DNA of 17,010 nt from JBDHRG01 sp039807445 (GCA_039807445.1 JBDHRG010000074.1:1-17010), one strand, 5' to 3'. Positions 1 to 7,362 are shown, counted from the stretch's first letter. Notes: generated by a model from the sequence alone, not told the origin. A program made the numbers and translations.

Positions 1-784
1 GCAGGCGCACACCGTAGCGCTCGCCGCGCGCCTCGAGCGCCAGCACCCAGGCGCACAGCTGCGACAGCTTCGCCTCGCCGGTCCACGCCGCCGGCAGCGC
101 CGCCCAGTCCAGCCAGCACTCGGCGCCGGCGGCTTCGAACTGCTTGACCGGCAGCGCCGCCGCACCCTTGGCCGCGCGGCGCCAGGCGATGCGCGCCGGC
201 GGATCGCCGCGGCGGTAAGGCCGCAGCCCGGCGAAATCCTCGTCGGCGCCGCGCGGCGCCGACGGCGGCGGCAGCGGCCCGGCGGGGTGCGGATAGACCA
301 GCCCCAGCGGCGCCGGTGCGAAGCCGGCCGAAGCGCGCCACAGCCCCAGCGGATGACAGCTCGACACGCGCAGCGCCCCGGGCTGGAGCGGCCCGCGCCG
401 CAGTGCCGCCACGTGCAGTTCGCACTCGGCGGCGCCGGCGACGTCGAGCTCGGCCACGGCCCCGCCGAGCTCGACGACGATGCCCGAGCGCGGGCACGGG
501 CTCTCGAGCCGTACGCGCACTGCCGCGGTCTGCCCGGCGAACACCGCCGCGGCATGCGCCGGATACAGCCCCAGGCCGAGCAGGTTGGCGCGCGCGCGGC
601 CCCGGGCGTCGACAGCGACCGCGGCGAGCACGAAGGCGAGCAACAGGCCGACGCTGGCGTTGTGGTTCAGCGCCCAGGCCAGCAGCACCGCGAGCAGCGC
701 GGCGAAAGCCAGCCCGGCGCGGGTCGGGCGCACGCGCACGTGCCCGACCGGGCCCGTCGGCGGCAGCGGCTGTCGCGCGCTCAC
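1..784 (-). CDS. DUF58 domain-containing protein (partial, 3' end off window)
   Basis: An open frame runs from a GTG at 784 to the left edge without a stop, giving 261 codons. The GTG overlaps the moxR stop (GTGTGA), so the two genes are translationally coupled. Residues 1-20 are short and basic. Two membrane segments follow at about 23-39 and 43-58. The DUF58 signature lies near residues 184-216: DEDFAGLRPYRRGDPPARIA, then a Trp-Arg-Arg stretch and a VKQFE motif. DUF58 proteins are membrane-anchored partners of MoxR AAA+ ATPases and have a VWA-like fold. Their exact role is unsettled, usually maturation or assembly of envelope or enzyme complexes. The family call is secure from the motif and the moxR neighbour. 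The C-terminal part is not visible. Confidence 0.85.
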   Translation of the reverse strand, partial: MSARQPLPPTGPVGHVRVRPTRAGLAFAALLAVLLAWALNHNASVGLLLAFVLAAVAVDARGRARANLLGLGLYPAHAAAVFAGQTAAVRVRLESPCPRSGIVVELGGAVAELDVAGAAECELHVAALRRGPLQPGALRVSSCHPLGLWRASAGFAPAPLGLVYPHPAGPLPPPSAPRGADEDFAGLRPYRRGDPPARIAWRRAAKGAAALPVKQFEAAGAECWLDWAALPAAWTGEAKLSQLCAWVLALEARGERYGVRL

Positions 785-1734
785 ACCGGCACGCTCTCCA
801 GCAGGCGCTGCACCAGCGGCTCGCTGCGGCCTTCGCCGTGCGTCGCAGCCGGGCGCAGGCGGTGGCAGGCCAGCGCCGCCAGCACCGCCTGCACGTCCTC
901 GGGCAGCACGTGCCCCCGCCCCTCGAGCAGTGCCCAGGCACGCGCGGCGCGCAGCAGCGCGAGCCCGGCGCGCGGCGACAGCCCGGTCTCGAACAGCCCG
1001 CCGTGGCGCGAAGCCGCGAGTAGCGCCTGCAGGTAGTCGAGCAGCGCCGCCGAGGCGTGCACGCGCTCGGCGCGCGCCTGCAGCGCGGCGAGCTCGGCGG
1101 CGCCGAGCAGCGCCGGCAGCTCGGCGAGCAGCCGGCGACGGTCGAGACCTGCGAGCAGCTCGCGCTCGGCGCGCGGATCGGGGTAGCCGAGCGTCAGGCG
1201 CATCATGAAGCGGTCGAGCTGCGATTCGGGCAGCGGAAAGGTGCCGAGCTGGCTGGCCGGGTTCTGCGTCGCGATCACGAAGAACGGCGCCGGCAGCGAC
1301 CGGGTTTCGCCCTCGACCGTGACCTGACCCTCCTCCATCGCCTCGAGCAGCGCGCTCTGCGTCTTCGGCGAGGCGCGGTTGATCTCGTCGACGAGGATCA
1401 GCTGCGCGAACACCGGGCCGGGATGGAACACGAAGGCGCCGCTCGCGCGCTCGTACACCGCAGCGCCGAGGATGTCGGCGGGCAGCAGGTCGCTGGTGAA
1501 CTGGATGCGCTGGTAGGCGAGTCCGAGCGCCTGCGCCAGCGCGTGCGCCAGCGTGGTCTTGCCCATGCCGGGCAGGTCTTCGATCAGCAGATGGCCGCGC
1601 GCCAGCAGGCACGCCAGCGCCAGGCGGATCGCGCGCTCCTTGCCGAGCACCACGCCGCCGATCTGCCGCGCCACCGCCTCGAGGCGCGCCGCCGGATCGC
1701 AGGCGACCGCCGCCGCACCGGGATCACCGCCCAT
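781..1734 (-). CDS. moxR: MoxR family AAA+ ATPase
   Basis: The product is 317 aa, usual for the family. Walker A (LPGMGKTT) is at residues 54-61, Walker B (LILVDEIN) at 113-120, and the sensor-1 segment ATQNP at 156-160. The ESQLDRFMMR stretch at 171-180 is typical of the AAA_3/MoxR group. MoxR proteins are cytoplasmic chaperone-like ATPases that act with DUF58/VWA partners on client complexes; the client here is unknown. The gene starts 12 nt after the carbonic anhydrase stop and overlaps the DUF58 start, so the three genes probably form one transcript. The ribosome binding site is weak (GAGGCG), consistent with translation coupled to the upstream gene. Confidence 0.93.
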   Translation of the reverse strand: MGGDPGAAAVACDPAARLEAVARQIGGVVLGKERAIRLALACLLARGHLLIEDLPGMGKTTLAHALAQALGLAYQRIQFTSDLLPADILGAAVYERASGAFVFHPGPVFAQLILVDEINRASPKTQSALLEAMEEGQVTVEGETRSLPAPFFVIATQNPASQLGTFPLPESQLDRFMMRLTLGYPDPRAERELLAGLDRRRLLAELPALLGAAELAALQARAERVHASAALLDYLQALLAASRHGGLFETGLSPRAGLALLRAARAWALLEGRGHVLPEDVQAVLAALACHRLRPAATHGEGRSEPLVQRLLESVPV

Positions 1735-1746
1735 GGCTGGGGCGCC

Positions 1747-2271
1747 TCAGTCCTGCGCCGCGAGCTCGCGGCGGAAGCGCCGTGCATTGTCGCGGTAGTG
1801 CGCCGCCGAAGCCTCGAGCCGCGCGACCTCCTCGTCGGACAGCGTGCGCACCACGCGCCCCGGTGCGCCGACCACCAGCGAGCGCGGCGGGATCACCTTG
1901 CCCTCGGGGACCAGGCTGCCGGCGCCGATCAGACAGTGCTCGCCGATCACCGCGCCGTTCAGCACCACCGCCTTGATGCCGATCAGCGAGCCGTCGCCGA
2001 CGCGGCAGCCGTGCAGCATCGCCATGTGGCCGACGGTGCAGCGGCGGCCGATCACCAGCGGGAAGCCGGGGTCGGCGTGCAGCACCGCGCCGTCCTGCAC
2101 GTTCGAGCCCTCGCCGATGGTGAGCACGTCGCTGTCGCCGCGGATCACGGCGTTGAACCAGACGCTGGCGCCGGACTCGAGCACCACCGAGCCGATCACG
2201 GTGGCGTTGTCGGCGACGAACACGTCGTCGTCTTCGCGGATCACGCGGCGTTCGCCGAGGCGGTAGATCAT
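1747..2271 (-). CDS. Gamma-class carbonic anhydrase family protein (left-handed beta-helix)
   Basis: The product is 174 aa. I chose the ATG at 2271 because a perfect GGGAGG (2284-2279) sits 7 nt upstream; an in-frame ATG at 2295 would add eight residues with no ribosome binding site. The body consists of hexapeptide repeats of a left-handed beta-helix. Three histidines at 65, 82 and 87 (LHADPG, VGHMAMLHGC) match the zinc ligands of the YrdA/PaaY/CaiE group of gamma carbonic anhydrases. The GAPGR motif at 135-139 is also typical. It is a cytoplasmic trimer that may hydrate CO2, although many members of this branch lack demonstrated activity. It heads the moxR-DUF58 cluster, but no functional link between them is known to me. 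Confidence 0.9.
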   Translation of the reverse strand: MIYRLGERRVIREDDDVFVADNATVIGSVVLESGASVWFNAVIRGDSDVLTIGEGSNVQDGAVLHADPGFPLVIGRRCTVGHMAMLHGCRVGDGSLIGIKAVVLNGAVIGEHCLIGAGSLVPEGKVIPPRSLVVGAPGRVVRTLSDEEVARLEASAAHYRDNARRFRRELAAQD

Positions 2272-2315
2272 GGTGCGGCCTCCCTGGGATGACATGCCGC
2301 GATGCTAGCACCGAC

Positions 2316-2400
2316 GGGGGCGTGGAAGGCGCACAAAGGAAAAGCCCGGGCGCGCATGGTACGGATCGGTTAACAAGCGAGCAAGCCCCTCGGCACAAAA
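2316..2400 (-). promoter_or_regulatory. Possible sigma-70 promoter for the carbonic anhydrase-moxR operon
   Basis: Reading the minus strand upstream of 2271, TTGCTC is followed by 17 nt and TACCAT. Each hexamer matches four of six consensus positions. The intergenic region 2272-2509 also carries a run of seven T at about 2402-2408 and is less GC-rich than its surroundings, as expected for a region holding divergent promoters. The hexamers are only moderate matches, so this is tentative. I could not place a convincing promoter for the divergent gene at 2510. Confidence 0.25.
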
Positions 2401-2509
2401 GTTTTTTTACCGCCACTGTCGCCTGCGCCCGACTATGCTGCGCACGAACGCGGAAACCTGCCCATCCCGCTGTCGCCCAGTCACAGGGCCTGCCCCTCGA
2501 GACCGCACG

Positions 2510-2989
2510 ATGACCGAACTCCACCTGCTGCTGCTGATCCTGGTCGCCAACGGTGCGCCGGTGCTGGCGACGCGGCTGTTCGGCGCCTACGGTGCCCGGG
2601 CGCTCGATGGCGGCCGGCGGCTGCCCGACGGCCGGCCACTGTTCGGTTCGTCGAAGACCTGGCGCGGACTGCTCGCCGCGCTGGCGTGCACCGTGGTGGT
2701 GGCCTGGATGCTCGGCTTTGCGCCCCGGCTGGGGTTTGCGGTCGGTGCCGGCGCGATGCTCGGCGACCTCGGTTCGAGCTTCGTCAAGCGCCGCCTCGGC
2801 CTGGCCTCGAGCAGCCGGGCGCTGGGACTGGACCAGATCCCCGAATCGCTGCTGCCGCTGCTCGCGGTGCGCGAAGCGCTCGGTCTCGACGCCACCGCGA
2901 TCGCCGCACTGGTCGCCGCCTTCGTCGCGCTCGAGCTGCTGCTGTCACGGCTGCTGTACCGGCTGCACATCCGCAAGCAGCCGTATTGA
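2510..2989 (+). CDS. CDP-archaeol synthase (CarS/DUF46) family membrane protein
   Basis: The product is 159 aa from ATG 2510; an in-frame extension to 2435 would add 25 residues unlike the family. Hydrophobic segments lie at about 4-14, 53-70, 75-87 and 127-148. Conserved family motifs are visible: NGAPVLA (14-20), LDGGRRLPDGRPLFG (32-46), SSKTWRG (47-53), GDLGSSFVKRR (85-95) and LDQIPES (107-113). In archaea CarS transfers CMP from CTP to unsaturated archaetidic acid. The family belongs to the CTP transferase fold of CdsA, with catalysis by acidic residues at the membrane. Bacterial homologues exist and their substrate is not known to me. The family call is good; the archaeal reaction should not be assumed here. 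Confidence 0.82.
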   Translation: MTELHLLLLILVANGAPVLATRLFGAYGARALDGGRRLPDGRPLFGSSKTWRGLLAALACTVVVAWMLGFAPRLGFAVGAGAMLGDLGSSFVKRRLGLASSSRALGLDQIPESLLPLLAVREALGLDATAIAALVAAFVALELLLSRLLYRLHIRKQPY

Positions 2990-3001
2990 TCGAGGAACGG
3001 T

Positions 3002-3050
3002 AATGGGGAATGGGGCGCCACCGTTCGTTCCCCATTCCCCATTCCCCATT
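3002..3050. repeat. Inverted GGGGAAT-type intergenic repeat / possible bidirectional terminator
   Basis: AATGGGGAATGGGG at 3002-3015 is the exact reverse complement of CCCCATTCCCCATT at 3030-3043, giving a 14-bp stem with a 14-nt loop. A third CCCCATT unit follows at 3044-3050. The element lies between two convergent genes ending at 2989 and 3053. There is no T-tract on either strand, so it is not a canonical intrinsic terminator. Short GGGGAAT tandem repeats are familiar intergenic elements in several GC-rich proteobacteria. Confidence 0.7.
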
Positions 3051-3052
3051 CC

Positions 3053-4060
3053 TCAATCCCCATCCCTCGCCAGGATGTGCAGCGCGACTTCCGGCGGGCA
3101 GTTGTAACGCACGCCGACCACCGAGGAACCCACACCGGTCGAGGTGTAGCCGGCGAGCTCGCGGTAGCGCCAGCCGCCGCGGCAGAAGGCGCGCGGGCAG
3201 TCGGCGTTGGTCATCGGCGCGAAGCCGCCGGGCAGGCACACCTGGCCGCCGTGGGTGTGGCCGCACAGCATCAGGTCGAAGCCGCACGCGGCCGCCTCAC
3301 GGTAGAGCTCGGGGCTGTGCGCGAGCAGGACGGCGACCGCACCCCAGGGGATGCCTTCGGCGGCGCGGTGCAGATTGTCGGCGCCGAAGTAGTGCGGGTC
3401 GTCGACCCCCGCCAGGTACAGCCGCCCGCCGCCGCGCTCGAGCACGGCGTGCTCGTTCAGCAGCACGCGGATGCCGAGGTCTTCGATCGCCGGCACCATG
3501 CGCACGCTGTCGTGATTGCCGAGCACCGCGTAGACCTCGCCCGGCAACTGCGGCCGCAGCCGCGCGAGCGCAGCGAGCGCCGGGCCGTAGTCGCCGTGCG
3601 TGCGGTAGCGGAAGTCGCCGGTCAGCACCGTCAGCTCGGCTTCGACGCCGCGCACGCGCTCGGCGATCAGCTCGGCGAAGTCTTCGGCCATGTCGAGGTG
3701 CAGGTCGGACAGGTGCAGCAGACGGAAGCCGGCGAACGCCGCCGGCAGCCGCGGCAGGCGCACTTCGTTCAGGTTCAGCCGTAGCGCGCGCGCGTTGCGC
3801 ACCCCGCGCGCGTACAGCCCGGTGAGCCTCAGCGTGCCGCGGATCAGCGCGTGCATCGAGTACCAGTTCTCGAGGTGGAAGAAGGTGCGACCGTAGCCGA
3901 ACACCGCGCCCGGATGCACCGCCTCCATCCGCAGCCGCTGGCGCAGATGTACCTCGCCCATGCGCCGCAGCAGCCGCGCGAGCGTCGCATCCGCCACCCG
4001 CGCATCCGCCGCCTCGGCACCGTCTTCGCGTTCGAAGCGCAGGCCGATGTCGTCGGACAT
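3053..4060 (-). CDS. Metallophosphoesterase (calcineurin-like, YaeI/YkuE type)
   Basis: The product is 335 aa. The start at ATG 4060 is chosen by a GGGGAG ribosome binding site just upstream; the longer frame to 4198 runs into dctM and looks non-coding. The dinuclear metal site is complete: DLHLD (D119, H121), TGDF (D149), GNHD (181-184), AHS (H248) and GHTHGG (267-272). The first 110 residues form an extra N-terminal region before the catalytic domain, as in membrane-associated YkuE-like enzymes, but I see no clear transmembrane helix. These enzymes hydrolyse phosphodiesters, for example of lipids or nucleotides; the substrate is not evident. The gene sits 70 bp downstream of dctM on the same strand and may be read through from it. 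Confidence 0.88.
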   Translation of the reverse strand: MSDDIGLRFEREDGAEAADARVADATLARLLRRMGEVHLRQRLRMEAVHPGAVFGYGRTFFHLENWYSMHALIRGTLRLTGLYARGVRNARALRLNLNEVRLPRLPAAFAGFRLLHLSDLHLDMAEDFAELIAERVRGVEAELTVLTGDFRYRTHGDYGPALAALARLRPQLPGEVYAVLGNHDSVRMVPAIEDLGIRVLLNEHAVLERGGGRLYLAGVDDPHYFGADNLHRAAEGIPWGAVAVLLAHSPELYREAAACGFDLMLCGHTHGGQVCLPGGFAPMTNADCPRAFCRGGWRYRELAGYTSTGVGSSVVGVRYNCPPEVALHILARDGD

Positions 4061-4078
4061 TCGAGCTCCCCCCAGGAC

Positions 4079-4097
4079 GCCCGGCCGGTCGCCGGGC
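4079..4097. repeat. Hairpin between dctM and the metallophosphoesterase gene
   Basis: GCCCGGC (4079-4085) and GCCGGGC (4091-4097) form a perfect 7-bp stem with a 5-nt loop. It lies 34 bp beyond the dctM stop and 18 bp ahead of the next start. There is no T-tract on the minus strand, so it would be at most a weak attenuator or an mRNA-stabilising structure. Confidence 0.4.
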
Positions 4098-4130
4098 TCC
4101 CTTAGTAAAGCACCACCCGGGCACATCGGG

Positions 4131-5411
4131 CTAATAGCCCAGCCGCCGCGGCAACCACAGCGCCAGCTCGGGGAACACGACCACCAGCGCCAGCGCACCG
4201 AGCATCGCCAGCACCATCCAGATCACCCAGCGCACCGTCGACTCGAGCGAGACGCCGCCGATGCGTGCGGTGATCATCAGGCTCAGCGCCATCGGCGGCG
4301 TGAACTGGCCGATCGCGAGGTTGATCGTCATCATCACGCCGAACCAGACCAGATCCCAGCCCATCGCCTGGGCGATCGGGATCAGGACCGGCAGCAGGAT
4401 CAGGTAGATCGACACCGCATCGAGGAACAGCCCGGCGGCCAGCAGGATGGCGTTGATCGCCAGCAGCACCAGCGCCGGGCGCTCGCCGAGCGCGACGATA
4501 GCCCTGGCGATGCCGTCGAACACGCCGAGCGTGTTGCCGGCCCAGGCGAACACCGAGGCCAGGCCGATGATCATCAGCACCACCGCCGAGATCTCGGCCG
4601 CCTCGGCGAAGATCGCGTGGATGTCGCGCCACTTCAGCGTGCGGTACACCAGCGTGCCGACGAACAGGCCGTAGGCAACCGCGACCACCGCGGCTTCGGT
4701 CGGCGTGAACAGCCCGCTGCGCAGCCCGCCGAGGATGATCACCGGTGCCGCCAGCCCCCAGACCGCTTCCCTGAGGCTGCGCCAGAACGGCGGCCGCGGC
4801 TCGGTGCTGCCCGCGCCCCAGCCGTGGCGGCGGCTCAGCCACAGCGCCGGGGCCAGTAGCGACAACGCGGCGAGGATGCCCGGGATCAGCCCGGCGGCGA
4901 ACAGCGCCGGCACGGTCGCCTGCGGCACCAGCACGCTGTAGACGATGAACGCCACCGAGGGCGGAATCACGATCGCGGTCGAGCCGGCCGCGGCGATCAG
5001 CCCGGCGGAAAACGAAACCGGATAGCCGCGCCTGAGCATCGCCGGGATCATCACCGCGGCCACCGCGGCGGCATCCGCCGGGCCCGAACCCGAGATGCCG
5101 CCGAGCAGCATCGACACCAGCACCGCGACCAGCGCCAGCGAGCCCGGCCAGTCGCCGACCATCGCGGCGATGAAGCGCACCAGCCGCAAGGCCACGCCCG
5201 AGCGCTCGAAGATCATGCCGGCGAGGATGAACATCGGGATCGCCAGCAGCGGGTACTTGGCGATGCCGGCGTAGGCGTTGGTCGGCACCGCGAGCAGGCC
5301 GAGATCGGCCGCGGCGATCAGCGCCCCACCTGCCAGCCCCATCGCCACCGCGAGCGGCACGCCGGCGGCGAGCGGCAGCACGAAGGCGAGGATCAGCCAC
5401 CCCGCGCTCAT
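4131..5411 (-). CDS. dctM: TRAP transporter large permease subunit (DctM type)
   Basis: The product is 426 aa from ATG 5411, exactly the usual DctM length; the upstream in-frame extension is a shadow of dctQ. The protein is highly hydrophobic throughout, with about a dozen membrane segments. The conserved motif GGISGSGPADAAAV is at residues 104-117, followed by a PAMLRRGY segment. DctM is the inner-membrane permease that couples solute uptake to a sodium or proton gradient. Its start overlaps the dctQ stop (ATGA), showing translational coupling. With dctQ and dctP it forms a complete transporter. Confidence 0.95.
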   Translation of the reverse strand: MSAGWLILAFVLPLAAGVPLAVAMGLAGGALIAAADLGLLAVPTNAYAGIAKYPLLAIPMFILAGMIFERSGVALRLVRFIAAMVGDWPGSLALVAVLVSMLLGGISGSGPADAAAVAAVMIPAMLRRGYPVSFSAGLIAAAGSTAIVIPPSVAFIVYSVLVPQATVPALFAAGLIPGILAALSLLAPALWLSRRHGWGAGSTEPRPPFWRSLREAVWGLAAPVIILGGLRSGLFTPTEAAVVAVAYGLFVGTLVYRTLKWRDIHAIFAEAAEISAVVLMIIGLASVFAWAGNTLGVFDGIARAIVALGERPALVLLAINAILLAAGLFLDAVSIYLILLPVLIPIAQAMGWDLVWFGVMMTINLAIGQFTPPMALSLMITARIGGVSLESTVRWVIWMVLAMLGALALVVVFPELALWLPRRLGY

Positions 5412-5875
5412 CGCCGCGCACCCTTCCAGTAGCGCCATGCTGCGCCGAGCACGCGCACGGCGATCAGCAGCGCGAGCAGCGGCAGCCAGACGCTGTACCA
5501 CCACTGCGGCAAGCCTAGCCCCGGCGAGGTGACTTCGAACCGGTACTCGTCGAAAGCCATCTGCGCGCCGAGCACGGTCAGGGCGGTGAACAGCCCGACG
5601 GTCGCGGCTTGCGCCAGCGCTTCGCACGCCAGGCGCAAGCGCCGCGGCAGGCGCTCGACCAGAAAGGTGATGCGCACGTGGCGCCCGGCGGCGAAGGCCG
5701 CGGCCGAGCCGACGAAGGTCAGGATCACCATCAGCGCGATCGAGAACTCTTCGGTGAAGGCAAAGGAAAAATCGGTGAAGTAGCGCACCACCACGTTGGC
5801 GAGCGTGATCAGGCAGATCAGCGCCAGGCTCAGCGCGCCGAGGAGCCGCTCGAGGCGGTATTCCGGTCGCTCCAT
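5408..5875 (-). CDS. dctQ: TRAP transporter small permease subunit (DctQ type)
   Basis: The product is 155 aa with four predicted membrane helices at roughly residues 9-29, 45-63, 86-106 and 128-146, matching the DctQ family in length and layout. The central EEFSIALMVILTFVGSAAAF region (from E41) is typical. DctQ is the small integral-membrane partner of DctM. The start ATG is only 3 nt after the dctP stop, and the gene ends in an ATGA overlap with dctM, so all three are co-translated. The ribosome binding site lies inside the end of dctP. Confidence 0.92.
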   Translation of the reverse strand: MERPEYRLERLLGALSLALICLITLANVVVRYFTDFSFAFTEEFSIALMVILTFVGSAAAFAAGRHVRITFLVERLPRRLRLACEALAQAATVGLFTALTVLGAQMAFDEYRFEVTSPGLGLPQWWYSVWLPLLALLIAVRVLGAAWRYWKGARR

Positions 5876-5878
5876 GCT

Positions 5879-6889
5879 TCAGCGCCCAGCGACGGCGGCT
5901 TCGGCCTGCTTGACCAGCTCGGGACCGATGCGCTTGGCCCAGTCGCCGTAGACGGTGCGGGTGGCGTCCTGGAAAGCCTGCTTCTGCTCGCCCGTCAGCG
6001 TGGTGATCTCGACGCCCGACGCGGCGATGCTCTTCAGCAGGCTATCGTCCTCGGCGGTGATGCCCTTGCGCGCCAGCGCGATCTCTTCGCGTGCGGCTTG
6101 CGCGGCGGCGTCGCGCACCGCCTGCTGGTCTTCGCGGCTCCAGCCCTCCCAGACCTTCTTGTTGACGACGAACACCAGCGGGTCGGCCATGTAGCCCCAC
6201 AGCGTCAAGTGCTTCTGGCCGACGCTGGCGAGCTTGGCGGCGGCGAACACCGCCAGCGGGTTTTCCTGGCCGTCGACCGCGCCCGAGGCCATCGCCGGCT
6301 GGGCGTCGGCCCAGCTCATCTGGGTCGGGTTGGCGCCGAGCGCGGTGAAGGTGGCGTTGAACAGCGGCGAGCCGACCACGCGCAGCTTCAGGCCCTTCAT
6401 GTCCGCGGGGGTCTTGATCGCGTGCTTCGAGTTCGAGACTTCGCGGAAGCCGTTCTCGCCCCAGGCCAGCGGCACCACGTCTTTTTCGGCCAGGATCCGG
6501 AACAGCTCCTGCCCGACCGCACCCTGCGTCAGCGCATCGATCGCCTTGAAATCGGGCATCAGGAAGGGTAGCGCGAACAGGTTCAGCTCCTTGACCTGCG
6601 GCGACCAGTTGATCGTCGAGCCGACCGCGAGGTCGATCGTACCCTGGCGCAGCGCGGTGAACTCCTTGGTCTGGTCGCCGCTGACCAGGCTCGCGCCCGG
6701 GTACATCTTGACGTTGATGCGCCCGCCGGTCTTCTCGGCGATCAGCTCGGCCCAGCGCTTGCCGCTCCAGCCCCAGGGGAAGGCATCGCCGAGCACCGTC
6801 GAGAGCTTGTACTCGGCCTTGTAGTCGGCAGCGTGCGCCGCTGGCAGCAGGCTCAGCCCGCAGAGCGCGCCGATCAAGGTTCTTTTCAT
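5879..6889 (-). CDS. dctP: TRAP transporter substrate-binding protein (DctP type)
   Basis: The product is 336 aa. The start is ATG 6889, supported by GGAG 8 nt upstream; a longer in-frame start at 7021 lies beyond the regulatory region. Residues 1-20 are a signal peptide ending in AHA, so the protein is periplasmic. Family features include KGLKLRVVGSPLF (165-177), with the ligand-carboxylate-binding arginine at 170, and DGQENPL (206-212), with a conserved asparagine at 210. DctP proteins bind an organic acid and deliver it to DctQM. The ligand cannot be deduced from these motifs; a carboxylate is likely. It is the first gene of dctPQM. The nearby palindrome at 6933-6946 is a possible operator. 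Confidence 0.93.
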   Translation of the reverse strand: MKRTLIGALCGLSLLPAAHAADYKAEYKLSTVLGDAFPWGWSGKRWAELIAEKTGGRINVKMYPGASLVSGDQTKEFTALRQGTIDLAVGSTINWSPQVKELNLFALPFLMPDFKAIDALTQGAVGQELFRILAEKDVVPLAWGENGFREVSNSKHAIKTPADMKGLKLRVVGSPLFNATFTALGANPTQMSWADAQPAMASGAVDGQENPLAVFAAAKLASVGQKHLTLWGYMADPLVFVVNKKVWEGWSREDQQAVRDAAAQAAREEIALARKGITAEDDSLLKSIAASGVEITTLTGEQKQAFQDATRTVYGDWAKRIGPELVKQAEAAVAGR

Positions 6890-6932
6890 TGCCAAACTCC
6901 TTCGTCGTGTGTGGCTGGGCCGCGCCGCACGG

Positions 6933-6946
6933 GGTCCGCGCGGACC
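6933..6946. promoter_or_regulatory. 14-bp perfect palindrome between dctP and the first glycine-zipper gene
   Basis: GGTCCGCGCGGACC is its own reverse complement. It lies 44 bp upstream of the dctP start and about 49 bp upstream of the -24 element of the divergent sigma-54 promoter. The position suits an operator for the transporter operon or an activator site for the other promoter. In a GC-rich genome such palindromes also arise by chance, so the call is tentative. Confidence 0.35.
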
Positions 6947-6966
6947 GCCGCGTACTCTAGCATCGC

Positions 6967-6984
6967 CGTTCGGAACCGCGAACG
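6967..6984. promoter_or_regulatory. Inverted repeat CGTTCG-N6-CGAACG just upstream of a -24 element
   Basis: CGTTCG (6967-6972) and CGAACG (6979-6984) are exact inverted copies with a 6-nt spacer. The right half ends 8 nt before the TTGGCAC of the sigma-54 promoter. The half-site length and spacing equal those of the TGTCGC-N6-GCGACA pair upstream of the second gene, but the half-site bases differ. It could be a regulator site for either divergent gene. Confidence 0.35.
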
Positions 6985-6992
6985 ATCGGAAA

Positions 6993-7010
6993 TTGGCACA
7001 ATTATTGCTT
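6993..7010 (+). promoter_or_regulatory. Sigma-54 (RpoN) promoter of the first glycine-zipper gene
   Basis: TTGGCACAATTATTGCTT carries the -24 GG at 6995-6996 and the -12 GC at 7007-7008. The 10-nt interval between them is the spacing sigma-54 requires. The known consensus is TGGCAC-N5-TTGC with a following A or T; every one of those positions matches. Transcription would start near 7020, giving a leader of about 42 nt before ATG 7062. Such promoters stay silent without an AAA+ enhancer-binding protein. Confidence 0.82.
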
Positions 7011-7024
7011 ATTTCTGACATCCC

Positions 7025-7039
7025 TCCCGCGTTGCGGGA
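7025..7039 (+). other. Hairpin in the predicted leader of the first glycine-zipper mRNA
   Basis: TCCCGC (7025-7030) and GCGGGA (7034-7039) form a perfect 6-bp stem with a 3-nt loop. The hairpin begins about 5 nt after the predicted transcription start and ends 8 nt before the AGGAG ribosome binding site. A 5'-terminal stem of this kind can protect an mRNA from 5'-end decay. Confidence 0.45.
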
Positions 7040-7061
7040 AACCCGTCAGGAGAAATCACCC

Positions 7062-7349
7062 ATGAACCGAAGCGCCCGCAGCATGCTGCTCGCCGCCCTG
7101 CTCGCCCCCGCCCCGGTCTTCGCCGGCAGCACGCTCGACGCCGCACTCGGCGGCGGCCTCGGTGGCGCACTCGGATCGGCGGTCGGCAACGAGCTCGGCG
7201 GTCGCAACGGCGCCATCATCGGCGGTGCGGTCGGCGGCGGCGTAGGCGCCGCGATCACCACGCCCAAGCGCGTCGAGCGCGAAGTGATCTACGTCGACCG
7301 CCCGTACAAGCGCAAGTACAAGCACCGTCACCATCATTGGGACGATTGA
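7062..7349 (+). CDS. Small exported glycine-zipper protein (paralogue 1)
   Basis: The product is 95 aa from ATG 7062, with AGGAG at 7048-7052. Residues 1-21 are a signal peptide ending VFA. A glycine-zipper segment follows at about 28-65 (GGGLGGALGSAVGNELGG, then NGAIIGGAVGGG), with glycines or alanines at the small-residue positions of a membrane-inserting helical hairpin. The tail is basic and rich in Tyr and His, ending HHHWDD. There is no lipobox cysteine, unlike the 17-kDa lipoproteins with a similar zipper. Glycine-zipper proteins insert in or line the envelope; the function here is unknown. It has its own sigma-54 promoter and a close paralogue 198 bp downstream. Confidence 0.88.
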   Translation: MNRSARSMLLAALLAPAPVFAGSTLDAALGGGLGGALGSAVGNELGGRNGAIIGGAVGGGVGAAITTPKRVEREVIYVDRPYKRKYKHRHHHWDD

Positions 7350-7362
7350 GGTCGAACCGCGG

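Noticed and set aside
287..1208. Long plus-strand open frames opposite moxR and the DUF58 gene
   Set aside because: They are rich in Arg, Ala and Pro with no family motif, and lie antisense to genes with clear catalytic motifs. In GC-rich DNA the opposite strand is often open.
1057..2292. 411-aa plus-strand frame
   Set aside because: It is exactly antisense to moxR and the carbonic anhydrase; its composition (His, Arg, Asp repeats) is that of a shadow frame.
5609..6571. 320-aa plus-strand frame opposite dctP and dctQ
   Set aside because: It is antisense to a complete TRAP operon, without a ribosome binding site or recognisable domain.
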